Assembly (NCBI RefSeq): GCF_006151805.1
Contig: NZ_VDDA01000009.1
Location: 1-64,000, forward strand
Direction: 5' to 3'
Length of the DNA: 64,000 nt
Origin: Methylobacterium terricola
GTDB lineage: Bacteria; Pseudomonadota; Alphaproteobacteria; Rhizobiales; Beijerinckiaceae
Both the position numbers and the translations under genes were made by a program. Numbering within the stretch: position 1 is the stretch's first letter; each line of letters starts with the position of its first letter. Positions 59,677-64,000 of this stretch are shown one piece after another. The notes beneath the pieces are model-generated. The model was not told the DNA's origin, did no database searches, and saw only the letters and a program-made list of their open reading frames with translations.

Positions 59677-60441
59677 TCAATGATGGGCGGGCTCGTCGGC
59701 GAACAACAGGTCGTGGATCTGCTGCTCGAGCTGGCCGGCGCTGCCGTCCTGGGACGACACCTTGTCGACGTCGCGCACCTCGGCCTTGACCCGGCCGGGA
59801 TGGGGCGAGAGCAGCAGGATGCGGTTGCCGATCTTGATCGCCTCGGCGATCGAGTGGGTGACGAACAGCACCGTGAATTTGGTCTCCTCCCAGAGCTGCA
59901 GCAGCTCGTCCTGGCAGGTGCGCCGGGTCAGCGCGTCGAGCGCCGCGAAGGGCTCGTCCATCAGCAGGATGTCGGGCTCCATCGCCATGCCGCGGGCGAT
60001 GGCGACGCGCTGCTTCATGCCGCCCGAGAGGGTGTGGGGATAGCTGTCGATGGCACGCGTCAGCCCGACCTTCTCGATATAGGCCCGCGCCCGCTCCTCC
60101 GCGTCGCGGCGGGACATCTTGCGCGCGTTCAGCAGCGGGAAGGTGACGTTCTCCAGCACCGTCTTCCAGGGCAGGAGCTGGTCGAATTCCTGGAAGACCA
60201 TCATCCGGTCGGCGCCGGGCTCCTTGACCACCCGGTCCTTGATGCGGATCTCGCCCTCGCTCGGATGCAGGTAGCCGCCGACCGCCTTGAGCAGGGTGGA
60301 CTTGCCGCAGCCGGACGGGCCGAGCAGCACGAAGCGGTCCGACGTATCGACCCGGAAGCTGACGCGCTCGGTCGCGGTGACCAGCACGTTGGGCGTCTTG
60401 TAGCGCAGCGTCACGCCGCGGACGTCGAGGAGGGGGCTCAT
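59677..60441 (-). CDS. ABC transporter ATP-binding protein, SsuB/TauB type
   Basis: 254 residues. Walker A GPSGCGKST, Q-loop in MMVFQEFDQLLPWKTVLENV, signature LSGGMKQRVAIARGMAMEP, Walker B ILLMDEPFAALD and switch His in LFVTHSIAEAI are all present. The C-terminus lacks extra regulatory domains. It powers the SsuC-type permease; operon order is binding protein, ATPase, permease. The binding protein ends 17 nt upstream. Confidence 0.94.
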   Translation of the reverse strand: MSPLLDVRGVTLRYKTPNVLVTATERVSFRVDTSDRFVLLGPSGCGKSTLLKAVGGYLHPSEGEIRIKDRVVKEPGADRMMVFQEFDQLLPWKTVLENVTFPLLNARKMSRRDAEERARAYIEKVGLTRAIDSYPHTLSGGMKQRVAIARGMAMEPDILLMDEPFAALDALTRRTCQDELLQLWEETKFTVLFVTHSIAEAIKIGNRILLLSPHPGRVKAEVRDVDKVSSQDGSAGQLEQQIHDLLFADEPAHH

Positions 60442-60458
60442 GATCTCGTGTCCTCCCG

Positions 60459-61493
60459 TCAGCTGCCGCTGAGGTCGTGGGCGACCGGCAGGTAATAGTC
60501 GGTCCAGGCCTTCGGCTTCGTGCGCAGGGTGCCGATGCGCGACAGGTGCTCGGCGAAGCGCATCGTGCCCTGGGGCTGGAGGTTGAATTCCATCATGCCG
60601 GGCTCACCCAGATAGCTCAGCAGGTCCTCGGTGCTGGTCTTGTCGCCGGTCACCTCGCGGTAGATCTCGACCGCCTTGCGGGTATCCTTCCGGATGAAGG
60701 CCTGCGCCTCCTCGGAGGCCGCACGGATCGCCTGGACGATCTTGGGGTTGGCGTCGGCGAACTTGGTGGTGGTGAAGAACTGGCCCTGCGTCAGCGGGCC
60801 GCCGATGATGTCGGGCGAGCGGGCGACGATGTGGGCGCCGGGCACGTTGCGCAGCTCGACGTACTGGAACGGCGGCGCGGCGAAATGGGTCTTGATCTCG
60901 TGGGTGGGGTTGGCGAGCGCGATCGCCGCGTCCGGATGGCCGAGCTGCACCGTATTGGCGTCGAGCCGGTTCGCCTGGTCCGCGCCGTAGGCCTCGCCCG
61001 CCGCCATCTGCAGGAGGATCGCCTGGGTCGAGACCTTCACGGTCGGCACCGCGACCTTGTCGCCGGGCGCGATGTCCTTGATCGACTTGATCTTCGGATC
61101 GCGGCTGACCAGCAGCAGCGGCAGCGCCGAGGTGGCGACGATGCCCTTCACCCCGCCGCGCGTCCGGTCCCAGAGCAGCAGCAGGTTGCCGACCCCGGTA
61201 TTGACGATGTCGACCCCGCCGGCGAGCAGCGCGTCGGTCTGGCTGCCGCCGCCGGTGAAGGTGAGCCACTTCGTCTTGACGCCGGGCACGCCCAGCCGCT
61301 CGGCGTGCTTCTCGATCAGCCCCTGCTTCTCGATGATGTGGGTCGGCAGGTAGATGATGCCGGGCTGGCGCGTGATCGCGATCTCGCTCTTCTGCTGCGC
61401 CAGGGCCGGCCCGGGCATGGCCGATCCGGCCAGGAGCAGGCCGGCAGCGACGAGGCCCGCCGCGAAGGCGCGGCGCGCGGGCGAGTGGATCAT
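60459..61493 (-). CDS. ABC transporter substrate-binding protein, NMT1/SsuA type
   Basis: 344 residues from ATG 61493, GGGAGAAC upstream. A twin-Arg-free signal peptide (RRAFAAGLVAAGLLLAGS to ALAQ) leads to a periplasmic NMT1/SsuA-like fold: ITRQPGIIYLPTHIIEKQG at the start, TGGGSQTDALLAGGVDIVN, and GGPLTQGQFFTTTKFADANP. It captures the substrate for the importer. Promoter region (61494-61669) has an AT-rich dyad; the divergent GntR is the probable regulator. Confidence 0.92.
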   Translation of the reverse strand: MIHSPARRAFAAGLVAAGLLLAGSAMPGPALAQQKSEIAITRQPGIIYLPTHIIEKQGLIEKHAERLGVPGVKTKWLTFTGGGSQTDALLAGGVDIVNTGVGNLLLLWDRTRGGVKGIVATSALPLLLVSRDPKIKSIKDIAPGDKVAVPTVKVSTQAILLQMAAGEAYGADQANRLDANTVQLGHPDAAIALANPTHEIKTHFAAPPFQYVELRNVPGAHIVARSPDIIGGPLTQGQFFTTTKFADANPKIVQAIRAASEEAQAFIRKDTRKAVEIYREVTGDKTSTEDLLSYLGEPGMMEFNLQPQGTMRFAEHLSRIGTLRTKPKAWTDYYLPVAHDLSGS

Positions 61494-61580
61494 GGGCGTT
61501 CTCCCGAGGCCGCCTCGTCGAGTGCGGCGATGCATGCCGGCCGATTGTTGTCGCGTGGCCTGACCCCCTCACTAAAATGG

Positions 61581-61590
61581 TAATGCATTA
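61581..61590. promoter_or_regulatory. Candidate GntR operator
   Basis: TAATGCATTA, a perfect 10-bp palindrome in an AT-rich patch (AAAATGGTAATGCATTAGTATGT), in the gap between the divergent binding protein and GntR starts. GntR-type proteins commonly bind such TNGTNNNACNA-like or short AT-rich dyads. Confidence 0.55.
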
Positions 61591-61669
61591 GTATGTCAAC
61601 CGCGATGGGGCGTGCTAGGCTCCCACCCGGGGGCTGCGGCTCCCCGCGTCGTCTCCTTTGAGTTGAACC

Positions 61670-62365
61670 ATGAACGCCGTCTTCGCCGGTGCCCAGCGTC
61701 TCCGCGACCGCTCGCGCCACGCCGCCCCGCAGGTCTTCGACCTCATCCGGGAAAAGATCGTCTCCCTCGATCTCGCGCCCGGCACGGTGCTGTCGCGGCC
61801 CGAATTGCAGGCGAGCTTCGGCCTCAGCGCCACCCCGATCCGCGACGCGCTGCTGCGGCTCCAGGAGGAAGGCCTGGTCGACATCTTCCCGCAATCGTCG
61901 ACCGTGGTGAGCCGCATCGATCTCGCGGCTGCCCGCCAGGCGCAGTTCCTGCGCCGCGCCGTCGAGCAGGAGGTGGTGCGCACCCTCGCTCAAGCGCCCG
62001 ATCGGGCGCTGGTCGCCCGCCTCCAGGCCTTCGTGAGCGAGCAGGCGGTCTTCGCCGAGGAGGGCGACTTCGCGCGGCTGTCGGCCAGCGACGAGGCCTT
62101 CCACCGCGCCCTGTGCGAGGCGGCCTCCGTCCCCGACCTATGGGACCTGATCCGCCGCCGCAGCGGCCATATCGACCGCCTGCGCCGCCTGCACCTGCCG
62201 GTGGAGGGCAAGGCGCAGCAGATCGTCGCCGATCACCGGCGGATCGTGGCGGCTTTGGCCGAGGGTGCGCCCGAGGCGGCGCAGGAGGCCCTGCGCGACC
62301 ACCTGTCGAAGTCGATCGCGCTGGGCGACGAGATCCGGGCGCGGTGGCCGGCGTATTTCGCGTGA
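61670..62365 (+). CDS. GntR-family regulator, FCD type
   Basis: 231 residues. N-terminal DNA-binding part has QVFDLIREKIVSLDLAPGTV and SFGLSATPIRDALLRLQEEGLV; the FCD-type effector domain follows with DEAFHRALCEAASVPDLWDL and HRRIVAALAEGAPEAAQ. Divergent from the NMT1-type importer-dehydratase operon. The window does not contain another copy. Likely effector is the sugar acid or its dehydration product. The AT-rich dyad at 61581 is the best candidate site. Confidence 0.93.
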   Translation: MNAVFAGAQRLRDRSRHAAPQVFDLIREKIVSLDLAPGTVLSRPELQASFGLSATPIRDALLRLQEEGLVDIFPQSSTVVSRIDLAAARQAQFLRRAVEQEVVRTLAQAPDRALVARLQAFVSEQAVFAEEGDFARLSASDEAFHRALCEAASVPDLWDLIRRRSGHIDRLRRLHLPVEGKAQQIVADHRRIVAALAEGAPEAAQEALRDHLSKSIALGDEIRARWPAYFA

Positions 62366-62381
62366 CTGTTCCAGCATCCCA

Positions 62382-62553
62382 CCCCTTTCCCGGACGACTG
62401 GAGCGTCAGCGGAACGAGATCCGGGAACCAGCGTAAAAAGTCGCGAAGCGCCTGCCTTATTACAACGTTGCAATATATAGAGCCGCTTCGCGGCACTTCT
62501 TGTGCTGGATCCCGGATCTCCTTCCACTTCGTTTCAGTCGTCCGGGAAAGGGG
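62382..62553. repeat. 172-bp nested inverted repeat (MITE-like)
   Basis: Outer arms CCCCTTTCCCGGACGACTG (62382-62400) and its exact complement (62535-62553), 19 bp. Inner arms GAGATCCGGGAACCAGC (62416-62432) and GCTGGATCCCGGATCTC (62504-62520) with one mismatch. Innermost arms CGCGAAGCG (62442-62450) and CGCTTCGCG (62484-62492), around an AT-rich tip with ACAACGTTG. Lies exactly between the convergent GntR and Lrp genes, where the folded form could end both transcripts. No gene within. Confidence 0.85.
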
Positions 62554-62578
62554 CCCGTGCAACAGCGGTGATGGCGTC

Positions 62579-63028
62579 CTACCCCCGCCCCACCACCGTC
62601 CGGATCGCGAAGCTCGACTGGATCCGCGCCACCCCCGGCAGGCGCGACAGCACCTCCTTGTGCAGGCGCTCGTAATCGCCGGCATCCGAGACCTCGATCC
62701 GCATCAGGTAATCGGACAGGCCGGTCATCAGGTAGCAGTCGCGCACCTCCGGGCAGCGCCGCACCGCCGCCTCGAAGCGGTTGAGCGATTCCTCGGTCTG
62801 CCGCTCCAGGGTGATCTGGGTCAGCACCACCATGTGGTGCTCGCGCTCGTCGGCCTCGATCAGGGCGGTGTAGCCGCGGATCGTGCCGTTCTGTTCGAGG
62901 AGCCGCAGGCGGCGCAGGCAGGCCGAGGGCGACAGGCCGACCTTGGCGGCGAGATCCGCATTGCTGATCCGCCCGTCGTCGCGCAGGACGCGCAGCATGC
63001 GCGCGTCGATCTCGTCCCGTCCGGCCAT
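62579..63028 (-). CDS. Lrp/AsnC-family transcriptional regulator
   Basis: 149 residues. N-terminal helix-turn-helix is in DARMLRVLRDDGRISNADLA and LSPSACLRRLRLLEQNGTI; the C-terminal RAM ligand domain has VRDCYLMTGLSDYLMRIEV. CAGGAAC precedes ATG 63028. It is divergent from dadA, so it most likely senses an amino acid (for example alanine) and controls D-amino acid oxidation. A 7-bp dyad lies in the gap of 169 nt. Confidence 0.93.
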   Translation of the reverse strand: MAGRDEIDARMLRVLRDDGRISNADLAAKVGLSPSACLRRLRLLEQNGTIRGYTALIEADEREHHMVVLTQITLERQTEESLNRFEAAVRRCPEVRDCYLMTGLSDYLMRIEVSDAGDYERLHKEVLSRLPGVARIQSSFAIRTVVGRG

Positions 63029-63079
63029 CGCACAAGTTCCTGTCGTCGTACGGCAGATCCTGGCGTGTCATAGCACGAA

Positions 63080-63096
63080 GTCGCAGATGCTGCGAC
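63080..63096. promoter_or_regulatory. Candidate Lrp/AsnC operator
   Basis: GTCGCAG-ATG-CTGCGAC, perfect 7-bp arms around 3 nt, between the divergent Lrp-type gene and dadA, 52 nt upstream of the former and 102 nt upstream of the latter. The position fits autoregulation plus control of dadA. Confidence 0.55.
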
Positions 63097-63197
63097 GATC
63101 CGGCGGGACATTCGGCGATCCTTGCGCGACCATAGGGACACCGATCGGGCGCCGGATCGGGCACGGACACAGCAGGGCGCGACAGGGATTTTCGGCG

Positions 63198-64000
63198 ATG
63201 CGCGTTCTGATCCTCGGCGGCGGCGTGGTCGGCGTCACCTCGGCCTACTACCTCGCCAAGGCCGGCCATCAGGTCACGGTGCTCGACCGCCAGCCGGGTG
63301 CCGGCCTCGAGACCAGCTTCGCCAATGCCGGCCAGGTCTCGCCCGGCTACTCGGCGCCGTGGGCCGCCCCGGGCATCCCGGTCAAGGCGATGAAGTGGCT
63401 GATGATGCGCCACCGGCCGCTGGTGCTGTGGCCGAGCCTGGAGCCGAAGCTCTACGGCTGGCTCGCGAAGATGCTGGCGAACTGCACCGAGGATGCGTAT
63501 CGCCGCAACAAGGGCCGGATGGTCCGCCTCGCCGAGTACAGCCGCGACGTGCTGCGCGACCTGCGCACCGAGACCGGCATCACCTACGATCACCGCGAGA
63601 AGGGCACGCTCCAGCTCTTCCGCACCCAGAAGCAGCTCGACCATGTCGGCGACGACACCAGCGTGCTCGACGAGTACGGCGTGCCCTACGAGGTGCTCGA
63701 CCCGGCGGGCTGCATCGCGGCCGAGCCGGCGCTCGCCCGGGTCGCCGGCAGCTTCGTCGGGGGCCTGCGCCTGCCGGGCGACGAGACCGGCGACGCGCAT
63801 CTCTTCACCCAGCGCCTCGCCGCGATCTGCGAGAGCATGGGCGTCACGATCCGCTACGGCGCCACCATCACGTCCTTGCGCCAGGAGGGCGGCCGCATCG
63901 CCGGCGTCGGGCTCGCCGGCGGCGAGGTGCTGACGGCCGATGCCTACGTCGCCGCCCTGGGCAGCTACACCCCGATGATGCTGAAGCCGCTCGGCATCGA
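63198..64000 (+). CDS. dadA: D-amino acid dehydrogenase (partial, 3' end outside window)
   Basis: First 267 residues of an FAD enzyme that oxidises D-amino acids, chiefly D-alanine, to keto acids with electrons into the quinone pool. FAD loop LGGGVVGVTSAYYLAKAGH at the start, followed by ETSFANAGQVSPGYSAPWAAPG, the DadA hallmark, and LRLPGDETGDAHLFTQRLA. The frame stays open to the end of the window, so the C-terminus is missing only because the sequence stops. Divergent Lrp-type regulator is next to it. GACAGGGA upstream gives a modest ribosome site. Confidence 0.95.
   Translation, partial: MRVLILGGGVVGVTSAYYLAKAGHQVTVLDRQPGAGLETSFANAGQVSPGYSAPWAAPGIPVKAMKWLMMRHRPLVLWPSLEPKLYGWLAKMLANCTEDAYRRNKGRMVRLAEYSRDVLRDLRTETGITYDHREKGTLQLFRTQKQLDHVGDDTSVLDEYGVPYEVLDPAGCIAAEPALARVAGSFVGGLRLPGDETGDAHLFTQRLAAICESMGVTIRYGATITSLRQEGGRIAGVGLAGGEVLTADAYVAALGSYTPMMLKPLGI

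Overview
The window is high-GC, densely packed chromosomal DNA that looks like an alphaproteobacterium of the order Hyphomicrobiales, most likely Methylobacterium or a close relative. This is inferred from gene content and base composition, not from a database match: lptB-rpoN-hpf-ptsN in order, ftsEX beside an MJ0042-type zinc-finger gene and hpt plus a CpdR-like receiver, a flagellin paired with flbT, and Opp/Dpp-type transporters with catabolic enzymes. No tRNA, rRNA, CRISPR array, transposase or phage gene was seen.

Layout. 0-1.7 kb: a stand-alone APS kinase and two small proteins, separated by a perfect 14-bp hairpin. 1.9-9.8 kb: a translationally coupled peptide/glutathione-type ABC importer, then a gamma-glutamyltransferase-like Ntn hydrolase and a 2-keto-4-pentenoate hydratase-like enzyme. 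9.9-11.2 kb: an amidase. 11.4-16.3 kb: lptB, rpoN, hpf, ptsN and a small secreted protein. 16.4-21.1 kb: a YdcF-like protein, ftsX, ftsE, a zinc-finger membrane protein, hpt and a receiver protein. 21.5-28 kb: a LysR/quinone oxidoreductase pair, TspO, a cystathionine-lyase-type enzyme, a secreted protein and opgH. 28.2-34.2 kb: a coupled five-gene operon of two sugar epimerases, a radical SAM protein with a B12-domain-like N-terminus and two glycosyltransferases; it is the best candidate here for an uncharacterised glycan pathway.

34.5-38.7 kb: an M20 peptidase, a polysaccharide-deacetylase-family amidohydrolase and an MFS transporter, divergent from an IclR regulator. 38.7-42.6 kb: a Met/His/Arg-rich secreted miniprotein, an L-lactate dehydrogenase and a Na+/H+ antiporter. 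42.9-44.9 kb: flagellin and flbT. 45.1-54.7 kb: a cupin, a histone-deacetylase-fold amidohydrolase and a GntR regulator, divergent from a class II aldolase, a second oligopeptide importer with one fused double ATPase, and a GhrA-like reductase. 54.9-56.7 kb: small proteins and an FkbM methyltransferase. 56.7-62.4 kb: an IlvD/Edd dehydratase with a NMT1/SsuA-type ABC importer and a GntR regulator. 62.6-64 kb: an Lrp/AsnC regulator divergent from dadA, which runs off the window.

The gaps between genes carry at least four kinds of dispersed, hairpin-forming repeats. One has two 118-bp copies and a 53-bp internally deleted copy whose stem shows a compensatory base change. Another is a 172-bp fully nested inverted repeat between convergent genes. 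Several divergent gene pairs have short palindromes that are plausible operators.
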